DNA from: Nageia nagi
Lineage: Eukaryota; Pinophyta
Direction: 5' to 3'
DNA length: 64,000 nucleotides
Assembly: GCA_050084985.1 (NCBI GenBank)
Contig: JBITNC010000002.1
Coordinates: 3,162,001 to 3,226,000 of the forward strand
The notes below the pieces were generated by a model. It did no database searches. It was not told the origin of the DNA and saw nothing but the letters and a program-made list of their open reading frames with translations. Shown piece after piece: positions 12,555-24,637 of this stretch; position 1 is the first letter of the stretch; every line of letters begins with the position of its first letter. The position numbers and the translations under genes are program-made.

Positions 12555-13654
12555 CTTTGAAAAGCTTTAATGATAAATTAATGCTTAATACAGGACATAG
12601 TATAACATTTTATTCAAAACTTCTCATTCACTTTCTTAAACTACCTAATAAGATTGATGGTATTATATCAAACGAAAGCATGTAGAAGAACAATAAAACT
12701 TATGAAAAAATTTATAGCATTAGAAGAACATGCCAAATTAGTGCATTTTATAAAATATCAAAGAATTGAACTTATAGAATCCCTTTTCTAAACCAAAAAC
12801 TTGATCAAATAAATTTAAATATGAGTAATCCAATTGCTAATACACTTCTTTCAAATAATATCACCATCAAACCTTCTCCCATAAAGGATGTGATACATAA
12901 AATCTTCAAATTGGAACAAGAATGAGGTAAATAATCTTTAAAATTAATAATAGGTGTTGGTAATAAAAGTTGATTTTACTCAATTAATTTAATACTATTT
13001 TATATTAAGTAACAATGCTAATTAAAGCACTAAAAGGGATAATTACAATTCAATAGATATAGCTCTTGACCTAATCAAATATGAATTCAAATGATTACAA
13101 ACCTATCATTTACTTATTTCATATCGATTGCAACCAAGATTTGGTCTCAATAGGTTCTAGATAATTCATTCTCAATATAAGAATATCCATTCTTACCAGT
13201 GTGATGCATCAATGTACTACGATGTGTTGACATGCTATGGTATGATAGCATATAATAATGTGTCAATGGATAACTATCCTTCATATCTGTCATACTCAAA
13301 TACATCATCAAGGTTACTTACCAAGGTTATCAAACCAAATTATAATATAGAGAATGAAGAATGCAATAAGTAATGAGAGCACAAATCGAGACTTGATAAA
13401 TGGTGTCAAAAGACCAATCAAAGTATGCCCTAGTAGTTTATCAAAGCATTTATTAACGTAACTTAGATATGATCAATATCATATCCTTTCTCCCTTATAT
13501 AGATGAGAGGTTCCATTATCAGCCAAGAAACCTTCTTGCCTAATGCTTCTTAGACATGTCATCAAAAGAATAGAAAGAAGTGAAATTGCAATTTATTCTA
13601 CGAATATAGCAAAATAAATAACTAAATTACTTCAATACTTAGATACCAAAAATA
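12555..13654. repeat. 1,100-bp stretch present only in copy A
   Basis: Copy B jumps directly from the equivalent of 12554 to 13655 (junction at about 50517/50518). The edges in copy A share the short word CAAAAATTA / CCAAAAATA, which fits a microhomology-mediated deletion in copy B better than an insertion in A; no target-site duplication is seen. No gene is recognised. It contains the repeat at 12955-13440. Confidence 0.85.
12955..13440 (+). repeat. Dispersed repeat starting TGTTGGT, copy 1
   Basis: Similar to 54974-55440: both start TGTTGGTA and share blocks such as AACAATGCTAATTA, ACTAAAAGGGATAATTA, AGCTCTTGACCTAATCAAAT and AATGAGAGCACAAAT. The TG start suggests an LTR end or solo LTR, but the right end and any target duplication could not be defined. 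Confidence 0.6.
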
Positions 13655-14985
13655 TGATTTGTAATTAAATAAAAATCAAATTAAGGTGTCAATAAATGCT
13701 CCCTTTTGAATATATTTTTGACATCAAAAGTATAATTCAAATAAAAATAAGAAATCCTTCTATCTTAGATTTTCATAAAGGCAGCTTAGAGCTCCTTATT
13801 TTCTACATTTCTCATGCCCCCTCTTTGTCTTTGTAATTGTAATGAATATCTATCTAGAATATAAGGCACCAAGACGAAGAATGAAACCCTGCAAAGACAT
13901 CAAACAAATAAATCTACAAAATAAAATTGATTCTTCTTTGTTATATGTAATGTGTTGATGCATTCTAGTATATCAGTGTATTACATATAGCATGATTAGC
14001 TCAAGATGAAACCAACATAGTATATCTTATGAAGAATTTTCATCACTAAACATAGATTACATCTATTACTACTAAATGCATGATAACAAGATCAAATCAA
14101 CATAAAAAATCCTTCTTACAAAAAATATGCTTCATATATCATAGATTTCATCCTCCATTTGTTGTTAGTTAAAGATGAAATAAATACACAATTTCCTCCT
14201 TGTTGAAGAGTTGGAATCATATATTTCATTTATCATTACTAAATAAATCAAATAGAGAAAAAAAACACCTCTCCCTTGAAGGATCAATGAATGAAAGATA
14301 GATCATCATGAGTCATTAATCTCTACTCTCCAAGATTAATAAGGTTGATTTCTAACATCTCAAATAACATTATTAACATAAGATGCAATAGTTATCATAA
14401 TAAATCTTTCTTACAAATATATACCTCGTAAAAAAGAATACATCTTGCAACTACCACTAGCTCAAGATGAAATAAACATAACATATATTAATATGGATGT
14501 CAAGAAAAGAAATCATCACCATATAGCATATATTTCATCTATCATCACTAAAATATAATAGGTATGATGGTTAATTCAAAACCTAACAAAAAAAGGCTTT
14601 ATTATAAAGAAATATCAAATTTTCATCGCTATTTATTTTACCTCCAAGAAACAAGGTATCTCAACACACCTTTATGTGATAAAGGTGCCATTAAATAACT
14701 CAACACATCCATAGTATTGAAGATGTTATAACCGAGTACTTACCAAAAAGTACAATAGATATGTTTCTAATATATCCTCAAAGCAACAAAACTCTCCTCA
14801 ATATATCCTTTTGAATAAATATGCTAGAACTTGGTACTTACTTACCCCAAGGACCAAAGAGAATACCAAATCAAGTGTACCATCCAATTGCATAGTATAA
14901 CCAAATCAAAAGGAATATGAACTTGGTTGTACCACCCATTTGCATGCTACAACCAAGTGAATAATAATTGAGTCACACCACCCAA
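13655..14985. other. AT-rich gene-free tail of copy A
   Basis: Matches 50518-51847 closely. No gene recognised. The last 110 bp consist of degenerate units of about 50 bp marked by ACCA(C/T)CCA(A/T)TTGCAT followed by ATAACCAA or CTACAACCAAG. Confidence 0.6.
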
Positions 14986-15003
14986 TTAGATAAAATGATA
15001 TTA

Positions 15004-15978
<975 letters not shown>

Positions 15979-16624
15979 TGTTAACACCTAAAAAGGAATT
16001 TTAATTTAATTAAAATACCCTTTTAGGTATTCTAAATTATTTATTTATTTTATCAAACAAATGCTCTTATCATTATGCAATCTCATATAGCTTTTATGTC
16101 TTATGATAACATATTAGATCGACATCACAATAAGCCTAAGGAGGAGCTTTGCATAAGCAATTATGGAATGATCATAAATCCTTGATAGGTTCTTAATGCC
16201 ACCTATCATATATGGATTTTGTTATACTTTGAGCTCTGCATTGCTACGATCTTTTCCATCCATTCGCATGCAATAGTATGAGCATCGAAGGTGGGATGAC
16301 AATATCAAGTGAAAGGGTGAGGCAATTTGAAAAGATAATCAAGTGGTACCATTGGGATCCTAACATTGGCACTGGGTTGAGGTTGGATTTATGGCTTCAT
16401 TCTTCGAATAAGCTCATCATTCATCCACTTTTGATCAAATATTACCTTCATTCATTATGAAAGGTAAAGTACATGTTTGTATCTTTCATAAATCCAATTT
16501 GATAGGTCAAATTCAATTAGGTCATTATCATCTTGCATGTCATCATTTACTATTATTTCACAATTAATTGGCTAAATTGAATATGTTGTAAATAATCCTA
16601 ATTATTATTATTTTAGTTATAACA
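15979..16624 (+). repeat. 5' LTR of the inter-copy Ty3/gypsy element
   Basis: Aligns with 23931-24637: shared blocks include TTTTAATTTAATTAAAA, ATTATGCAATCTCATATA, AAGCCTAAGGAGGAG and the final AATTATTATTATTT..TTATAACA. It starts TG and ends CA. Possible truncation: a purine-rich tract (CCAAAGAGGGGGCA, near 23793) lies about 130 bp upstream of the called 3' LTR start, so the true LTR may begin nearer 23810, and the first 130 bp may be missing here. Confidence 0.75.
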
Positions 16625-16733
16625 ATCAATGAACCCGAATTCTTTTTGACACATCACTTTATCTTTCACTAGTTACACCAAAAACCTTAGGGTTTTTGGA
16701 TAAGACTAATCTTTCATTTCAAGTATTTCATAA

Positions 16734-17516
16734 ATGGAACTTGTTGAGTTTCTTGCCATGGTGAATAGCTTTGATGAGGCAAAAAAAGCTAATTTGAAAA
16801 GATGCTTTATGGAAATGAGGATAAAAGTGAAGGCTCTAATATTGTGGGAAATAGTCATTCTATTGTTTCTACTCCTCTCATTTTTAAGGATTCAAATCCA
16901 CTATGTGATGAAATCTACAATACTAGGGTATCGAATCTACAGGTGGAGCCTATCTTCGATTCATATAATGGTGAGGGAGATCTTATAGCTCATATGAAGG
17001 CTTTCAAAATGAATTTTGAATTGAAATTCAAAATGAATGATAATTTGATAGAAAAATACTTCCCTACTATATTCCAAGGTGATGAACTCAATTAGTATTC
17101 TCTTTACCTACCCGTTAAGTCAATTAATTTTTATGCACAACTTATCTCATAATTCAATATCCATTTCAAATATCATGATCCTAGATAAATGATAGTTTTA
17201 GATTTAGTTAGTGCTATCCAATGTCCAAATGAAAGATTTGATAAGTTTGCATAAAGATTTCAAAAGATATGGAGCATGATTCATGATCCATTATTTGAGT
17301 CCCATGTCACATCCATGTTTGTTCACAACATCCACCCTAAATTGAAATTCATCACTTTGGATTACATGATACTACCATTTACAAAAATTATGCATAGGCT
17401 TACCCAAAAGGAGAAGTGCTTAGTTGATATGGATGATTTAAAGTATGGGATCCTCTTAAGGAGACAAAGGGGGGAAGATATTAGAAAAAGGATGAAAAAG
17501 AGGTTCATGCCATAGA
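16734..17516 (+). pseudogene. gag relic of the inter-copy element
   Basis: The frame at 16802-17095 reads EPIFDSYNGEGDLIAHMKAF and continues past a stop into DELN.YSLYLP, the capsid signature of Ty3/gypsy gag; 17276-17515 continues it (FESHVTSMFVHNIHP). Several stops and at least two frame changes. No intact zinc knuckle was found. Confidence 0.7.
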
Positions 17517-18244
17517 ACAATCCCTATCCAAAGAGTAACAAAAGAATGAAGAAAAACAAATTTTTAATAAGAACACTAGGTTACCTTTAGATTTTACCAT
17601 TATGTTCAAGGATTTTCTCTAAAAGGAATTGCTCAAACCTAATCCAAAATAAGAACTTGATCCCCATGATGATAAATCTAGTTGGTACAATGAGGTAGAA
17701 TTTTATGAATATCATAAGGTTAAATGTCAAAAAATGAATGCTTGTATGATCCTAAGAAAATAATTACAGAAATTGTTAGGTGATGGAAAGTTATAGTATG
17801 AGGCCCATGTAGTTTATTTAGAATAAGTTGAACCACTTACAATGAATATCATATTCAATTAGGAATTATGTGATGCTGCTAGTAGAGGAAGGCCTAAAGG
17901 GAATGTCAATATAGCCATGACTGAAATAACAAAAGTCCTTTGAAATTATGGTAGAAATAACTCCTTAAGCAATTAAATATAACTCATGCCAAGATAAGTA
18001 TTTTTAAACTTTTGCAATTTTTAGTTGATCATAGAAATGCTCTATTTGATGCACTTAAAAAGAATGAAGTTGATGCACATATTCTTATTGTTAAATTTTA
18101 GAAATTAGTAACTAATCTTAATACAGATCTAGTTTGTAACATGCTTTGCTTTCAAGATAGTGAATTGCCTAGTGAAGATGTTATAGAAAAGAATCTAGGA
18201 TTGTATATCTGTGTTAATGTTAATGAAGTTCCTATTAAAAATCT

Positions 18245-18553
18245 TTGATTGATACTAGTTATAATGTATATGTTTATTTAGTTGAATTATTGCAAAAATA
18301 TTCTCCTTCGATTTATGAAAAAATGAAGAGAACTACGATTAGCATAAAAGGGTTTGATAATACTAAAAAGGAATGCATTAGATACGTAACTATGTCTATT
18401 GAAGTAGGAGGTATAATTGTTCATCAAACAGTTTATATTTTTCAAGTTAAATTACCATATAACTTGTTGCTTGATAGATCATTGATCCATAAGCTTAGGG
18501 TTGTTACTTCTACATTACATAAATCAATTAAATTTATGCACAAAGGTAAGTAG
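18245..18553 (+). pseudogene. Aspartic protease relic of the inter-copy element
   Basis: Contains IDTSYNVYV at the active-site position (family consensus D-T/G-G-A/S), and further on PYNLLLDRSLIHKLR and VTSTLHKSIKF, matching the LLGRPWIH...VPSTLHQCLKF block of Tat-type retropepsins. The changed third catalytic position and the missing Gly show decay. Confidence 0.75.
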
Positions 18554-19590
18554 GTCACTATTCATGCAGAAGATAACTCTATAGATGTATATCAAGTAGT
18601 TGAGAGATTTTGGATCCCCCACAATTTGGTTGAAAGTGAGGAGGATACATCAACACCTATCAATGACATCAATTCGTAAGAGGTAAGTTTGGGTATATAC
18701 AAAATCCTAAAGATTAACATCTAGAAAAACTTTAGAGAGATTGGACAACCCAAGTCTATTCCTAGAACCTAGCATTGCCACCCATATGAAGAAAAAATTA
18801 AGCATCCTCTCTCCATTACTGAGAAGGATAAAGATGTTTTTGAAGATTTCAATATGTTGTATCAGGAACACAAGGAAAAAAGTGCATCAAAAAATGAAGA
18901 TACTACTTTTGTCTTGTAAATTTTGTTAGGTCATGTAAGTATGCATTTCAATAGTATTGATTTTGCTTTCACTAACCAATACATGCATACATGTTAATAT
19001 GGTGGAAAAGAATTAAGTAAAAATAAGCAAGGTATCATAGATCTAATACCAAATGAAGGATAATTGGCATTGGAATTGATGATTCCACACCTAGCACACC
19101 ATCATTAGCTCCAACCATTCAATATGTTGATAGCAATGATCAGGATAGCACCAGAGACATCTTTGATAAGTGGTTGCATTATTGTATGATGCAGGTTCCT
19201 ATAGACGAATTACAAGCTTACTATGCATATCTATTCTTACCACATATTACTTTGGTTCAAGTGGACATATTCCAAAATTATGATGTTATTATTGAGAAAT
19301 TAGAGGCACGATGTGAGTTCCCCAAATCCATTGAAAAGAGACTCGCATCTTGGTTCATGCGACATTAGACCTATTTCGATAAGGAGGTTTGTACATATGA
19401 TGCAGATATTATATTTTAATTTATTTCTCATTTTTTTTCTTTCATTCATTTTTTATTGATTCAATCCTAGGTTTAGGTAGTTGAACTTTAAATCATCAAT
19501 CTTCCTCTTCCTTAATGGATTGATATCGTTAGGATCTTAGTGTCATAACTCTATTTTTTATGAATATTATGACTAATTTTAGATGTAGGA

Positions 19591-21080
19591 TTGGAAGTAT
19601 TTCCTATGCTTTCCCAATTCAATGATGAAATATCATATCTTAGTGAAGAAATAGTAGAAGTAAACACTGGTACCCAAGAGGACCCAAAGTTCATCAAAAT
19701 AGGAGCTTGGTTAATCTTGGAAGAAAGGGAAAGGTACCACCAATTGTTACAAGAATTTTTTGATATATTTGCTTGGTCTTATTCTAATATTTCTTTTCTT
19801 TATCCTAATTTTATCATTCATAACCTAGTTTTCAATGAAAATGTTAAACTCATCCAACAAAAACCTAGAAAAATGCATCCTAGGGTAGCTCTTGCAATTA
19901 AAACATAAATCAAAAAGTACCTCATTTTTGGTTTTAGTATTCCTATTAATTATTCTCCATGGATTTTTAACATTGTTATTATACCTAAGCCTAATGGTGA
20001 AATAAGATGTTGTACAGATTTTAGGGATATCAACAAGGCATATCCAAAAGATACCTTTCCTTTTCCTAACATTGATATGATTGTAGATTCAATAGCAAGT
20101 CATAAAATTATTTCTTTCATGGATGATTTTTTTAGCTACAATAAAATAAAGATCAATATAAAATAATTTTTATTACTTCTTGGGGCATATTTTGTTGGAT
20201 GGTCATGCCTTTTGGTCTAAAGAATGCAGGTGCAACTTATCAAAGAGCAGTGGTGAGTATGTTCTATGATATGATCCATGAAAGTGTTGAGGTGAATGTT
20301 GATGATATCTTAGCAAAATCCACATCCAAATATGATCACATTTTATATTTTAGAAACATATTCCAAATAATAAGAGATTACAAGTTGAAATTGAAGCCTT
20401 AAAAGTATGCATTTACAGTCTTATCATGTAAATTGCTTGGTTTTATTATTTCCAGAAGAGGTATTGAGGTGAATCCTAAAGAATTTTTAGCCATTGTTAA
20501 ATTTCCATCTCCTAAGAATTTAAAAGATTTTAGAATCCTTCAAGATAAGGTTCAAGAACGTTCATTGCTCAATTAGTAGATATGACTTCTCCATTTTCTC
20601 ATTTGCTAAAAAAAGGTGAGAAAATAGTTTGGGATGACAAGTATTAAAAGGCTTTGGATAACATAAAAAGGTACCTTAATAATGCTCCAATTTTATCCCC
20701 TTATGATTTAGATAAGATTTTGTTACTTTATATCTCAACAACATTAAGTGTACTAGGGAAAATGTTAGCTTAAAAAGATGATAACGATAAGGAAAGAGCA
20801 ATTTATTATATCAGCAAGACTTTACTTGATTATGAGACAAGGTACAAACTAATAGAACGGATGTGTTTTGCAATTATCTTCTCAATTGAAAATTTAATAC
20901 ATTACATGCTTGGAAATAAAATATATAACATAGCTCAAGCTAATCCTCTCAAATATCTCATGTCCAAATCCTACCTATTCGGAAGAGCTACAAAATGGGT
21001 AATATTACTTCAAGAGTTTGATTTGCTCTCTATCACCTAGAAATAAATTAAGGGACATGTTATACCAAATTTCATTACAA
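19591..21080 (+). pseudogene. RT and classical RNase H relic of the inter-copy element
   Basis: RT begins near 19880 (KPRKMHPRVALAIKT), then palm motifs TDFRDINKAYPKDTFPFPN (about 20010-20070), MPFGLKNAGATYQRA (about 20200) and the catalytic strand as NVDD instead of YVDD (about 20290). RNase H follows: LLYISTT near 20730, IYYISKTLLDYETRY near 20800, LIHYMLGNKIY near 20895, then ATKWVILLQEFDL near 20990. Stops and frameshifts throughout. Confidence 0.85.
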
Positions 21081-21130
21081 ATCACCCAAGAAAAGAAGTA
21101 TCAAAGACTTAGGAGGAGTTCCCAAATGAA

Positions 21131-21703
21131 GTGGATGATCAAATAGTTCATGACCCTAGTATCATTGCTACACTCCAAGGTTGTCATTTCATTACAGAGC
21201 CTGATTATCCTCAATATATTGTTGGTTTTATGGAACATGATGAATGGACCCTATTCTTTGATAGTTCTAAATGCATTCACGGAGCAGGGCTAGGAATTAT
21301 CTTAATCAATACTCATAGTGATGTTATCCATATGTCTTAACATTTAAGTTTTGATTGCACTAACAACATGGCATAATATGAAGCTCTTATTTTAGGTATA
21401 AAGGATGCAATACCCCTGAAGGTTAAAAGGGTAAAAATATTTGGTGATTTTCAACTAATTGTGAAATAAGTTTCTAACATCTATAATGCAAAGTACATTA
21501 AGTTGCAATCATACAAAAAAATGGTGACAAGTCTCCTCATATACTTCAATGAGTATGAAATTGACAACATTCTAAGAGACAACAATAGGTATGCTAATGT
21601 TATGGCTAGTGTTGCTTCCCTTTATCCTATTAGCATAAAAGATGAAAAAATTATTCTTACAATAAAAAATATAGGTAAGCCATATCATGAGCATGTTGTT
21701 TAA
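21131..21703 (+). pseudogene. Second (archaeal-type) RNase H relic of the inter-copy element
   Basis: EWTLFFDSSKCIHGAGLGII near 21240-21300 matches the start of the additional RNase H of Tat elements (family: W-x-L-x-F-D-G-S). It continues past a stop with NNMA.YEALILG near 21360 and ends with DNNRYANVMASVASL near 21580-21620. Its presence next to a recognisable classical RNase H makes this the complete dual arrangement, useful for comparison with the 13.3-kb element. Confidence 0.8.
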
Positions 21704-21745
21704 GATTTTGTTGAAGATCAATGTTCTACAACTACTAGTATTAAT

Positions 21746-23010
21746 GTGTGTGAATGGTATCAAAATATTTTTTATTATCTTAAAGATGTAGTAGTTCTTA
21801 TTTCCTTTTATCACAATGCTATAATTAGACTTAATAAGCTAGCTACAAAATATGTCATCATTAGTGATTTGTTATATAGAAGGTATTTTGATGGTGTTCT
21901 TCTTAGATGTTTAATGAGACATGAAGTAGAAATGGTCCATCATCAAGCTCATGATGGTGAATGTGGTGGACACTTTAATGCTAAATTTGTTTATCAAAGG
22001 TTGACTAAACTATGTTATTATTGTTCTATTATGCTTTAATATGGTGAATTGCATATTAACAAATGTGAGAAATATCAAAAGTATGCTAAGCTTCAACCTT
22101 CTCCTTCTCATAGATTGCAGTCTATTATTTCTCCTTAACCTTTTTCTATTTGGGCACTTGATTTTATTGGTAAAATCAACCCTCTTTCAAGAGATGTCCA
22201 TAATTTTATCATTACAACTATAAAATACTCCACAAAATGGGTGGACACTATCCCCATGAAGTCAACAAAAAGAGATTAGATTGTTGAATTTCTTATTGAA
22301 TTTATCATTTCTAGATATGGTGTACCTTATAAATTGGTCATGGACAATGGTACAAGCTTTAGAGATAATTAAGTTAAAACATTTTGTGATAAGTATCATA
22401 TTGAAATAAAATCATCTACACCTTATTATCCCCAAGGTAATGATCAAGATGAAGCTTCCAACAAAATCATAAAGAGTATCTTATCCAAAACTATTGTACA
22501 ACATGGTAAATATTTGCATGAACAACTCCCTAATGATTTGTGGGCCTATATAATAGGTATAATCAGTTTTGAAGGGGCAAACCCTTTCTTCTTAATGTAT
22601 GGTGATGAAGTTGTAGTTCCATTAGAAGTAAAGATCTCATCCTTACATGTGTCACTAAATGGTCTCATTCTTGATGAAGATAAAAGAAAAGCTAGATTAG
22701 CCCAACTAGAAGTCCTAGATGAAAAATGGGTTAATGCTCTAAAAAACCTCATGTCTATCTTTTCAGAATCCAAAAATCCTATAGAAAAAAGATCAACCCT
22801 AAAGAGTTCAAGGTTGGTGACTTAGTCGTAAAAGAAAATCTTGCTAGCATAAAAGATTTAGAAAATAAAAAGAAAGGTAAGTTCGAACCTAATTGGATAG
22901 GTCCTTACATTATCATTGCAAATTATGAAAAAGGTGCATATAAATTATCCACAATCAAAGGTAAAGAACATAATCCAATTAATGTTATGTATTTGAAAAA
23001 GTTTTATATC
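21746..23010 (+). pseudogene. Integrase relic of the inter-copy element
   Basis: Zinc-binding region near 21920-22080 (HDGECGGHFNAKF, then CEKYQKYAK). Core near 22130-22480: a first Asp in WALDFIGKI, MDNGTSFRD near 22340, and TPYYPQGNDQDEASNKI near 22420. C-terminal GPY/F region near 22860-23000 (FEPNWIGPYII, then MYLKKFYI). Broken by stops. The C-terminus is present, unlike in the 13.3-kb element. Confidence 0.8.
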
Positions 23011-23393
23011 GATCTTTTTCGTAAAAATGTGTATTTCTTCATTTTTAAGTACTAGCATTTTAGGAAAACAAAGCAATAACCCAACAATGTTGTTTGTTCC
23101 TGAAGATGTTATTGCATTACAAAAGTCAAAAAAATCAAAATGTTTTATATTTCCTTATTAATCATGATAAAATGGTGAAAAAGATAATTGGTTTTTCATA
23201 AAAATTACTTATCATAAATAAGGCTTATTAGATATTTTTGTGAAAAATTGCTTGTCATATCAAAACATATCACATGTCAAAATATTTTTGTATTATGTTA
23301 TTGCTCTTATCATTGGACACCTCTGTAATGGAGGGGAACTCTTATAAGAAAATTCATAGAAACATGGTGTCTTGGGAAACCAAGTTAATCATT

Positions 23394-23531
23394 CTTATCA
23401 TTTAACACCTTTGTAAGGAAGGCTCAATCTTATCATTTGACACCTTTGTAAGGAAGGATCATTCTTATCATTTAACACCTTGTAAGGAAGGGTAGATCTT
23501 ATCATTTGGCATCTTTGTAAGGAAGTGCCAT
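23394..23531 (+). repeat. 35-bp tandem repeat in the 3' untranslated part of the inter-copy element
   Basis: CTTATCATTT(A/G)(A/G)CA(C/T)C(T)TTGTAAGGAAG starts at 23394, 23429, 23464 and 23498, a period of 34-35 bp; one more diverged unit lies at 23306 (CTTATCATTGGACACC). The array is bracketed by two copies of a word ending GGGAAACCAAGTT(A/G)ATCA (near 23374 and 23565), so the whole block probably grew by nested duplication. Confidence 0.85.
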
Positions 23532-23930
23532 CCATATCAAAAATTCATGGTAGCATGGTGGCATGGGAAACCAAGTTGATCAGTTAAATTGGCAATTTAT
23601 CTTCATAATTCTTTGTGGGTAAGTCATCAAGAATAGGTTTGATATCTTATCATACTTTATATATCATCATGTTTAATGTCTATATTTGATATATATTGCA
23701 CAAAAATATTTCTTGTAAAAATTTCTTTTTAGGTTCTTTGCCTTTGCCTTAGATTGCTCCTATTATTAGAGGTCCATCATGTTACAACCAAGCCAAAGAG
23801 GGGGCATAATATAAGTGAAAAATTGGGGCATCCAAAGCTACCACAATGAGATAATTTTTCAGGAAGTACTTTCTTATTTTTCTTGTTCTACTTTGAAATT
23901 ATGTTTTGATTATATTTTATCCCAAAAGCA

Positions 23931-24637
23931 TCAAACCACCTAAAATGGAATTTTAATTTAATTAAAAAACACTTTTAGGTATTTGAAATGATTTATTTAT
24001 TTTATCAAATAAATGTTCTTATTATTATGCAATCTCATATACCTTTATGCTTTATAATAATAGGTTAGCCCAACATCATAATAAGCCTAAGGAGGAGTCT
24101 TAGCACTAGACCTATTACTTATAAAGGTGGAGGTATTTTGCATAAGCAATTATGGCATGATCTTGAATCCTTGATAGGTGGCAATATACTTGTGAATGAT
24201 GTTTCTTAACGCCACCTATCATCTCTTGATTTTATTATACTTTGAGATCTGCATTATTATGATGTTCTCCATCTATTCAAGCATGATATTATGAGCATTG
24301 AAGGTTTGATGATGACATTGAGCAAAAGGATGAGGCAATTTATAAAGGTAACTAGGTGGCATCATTGGGATCCTAGCATTGGCTCTAGGTTGAAGTTGAA
24401 TTTATGGATCCATTATTATGGGAAGCTCATCATTCATCCTCTTTTAATTGAATATTTCCTTTGTTCATCATGATAGGCAAAGTACAATTTTATATCTTTC
24501 ATAAATCCATTTTGATAGGTCAAGTTCAATTAGCTCATTATCATCTTTCATGTCATCATTTATTGTTATTTTATGGTTAATTAGTTAAATTGAATATGTT
24601 GTAAATAACTCTAATTATTATTATTTCGATTATAACA
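23931..24637 (+). repeat. 3' LTR of the inter-copy Ty3/gypsy element
   Basis: Partner of 15979-16624, about 60 bp longer owing mainly to an extra stretch near 24105-24135. It ends TATAACA. The start called here (TCAAACCACC) lacks the canonical TG; a better start may be the TG near 23815, just after the polypurine tract. Confidence 0.7.

Larger units (their letters stand above)
1..14985 (+). repeat. Segmental duplication, copy A
   Basis: This segment matches 24710-51847 in the same orientation and order: copia relic, PPR fragment, AT-rich stretch, GH3 gene, 3' flank. Base 1 corresponds to 24710, and the match is already running at the window start, so the left end is outside the window. By eye the exons of the two GH3 copies differ at only 5 of about 1,914 positions plus one indel; the flanks differ by roughly 1% plus small indels. 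The match stops at about 14985, in the third unit of a local repeat and about 20 bp before a long microsatellite. Copy A lacks the 13.3-kb insertion found in copy B and has 1,100 bp (12555-13654) that copy B lacks. Confidence 0.95.
15979..24637 (+). mobile_element. Decayed Tat-lineage Ty3/gypsy element between the copies
   Basis: Two divergent LTRs enclose gag, protease, RT, RNase H, a second RNase H and integrase in Ty3/gypsy order on the plus strand. Presence of both a classical RNase H (about 20690-21080) and a second archaeal-type one (about 21230-21640) is typical of the Tat lineage. All genes carry multiple stops and frameshifts, and the RT catalytic YVDD reads NVDD (VNVDDILAKS near 20290). 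Flanks GTATT (15974-15978) and GTATC (24638-24642) may be a target duplication with one mismatch. The copy is old: its LTRs differ heavily, far more than those of the 13.3-kb element. Confidence 0.85.

Noticed and set aside
16278-24473. Same-length 60-residue ORFs in both LTRs of the inter-copy element (16278-16460 and 24291-24473), starting MSIEG
   Set aside because: The two frames align without indels, but by eye about 22 differences change the amino acid and about 6 do not, so there is no sign of protein selection; it is shared LTR DNA.
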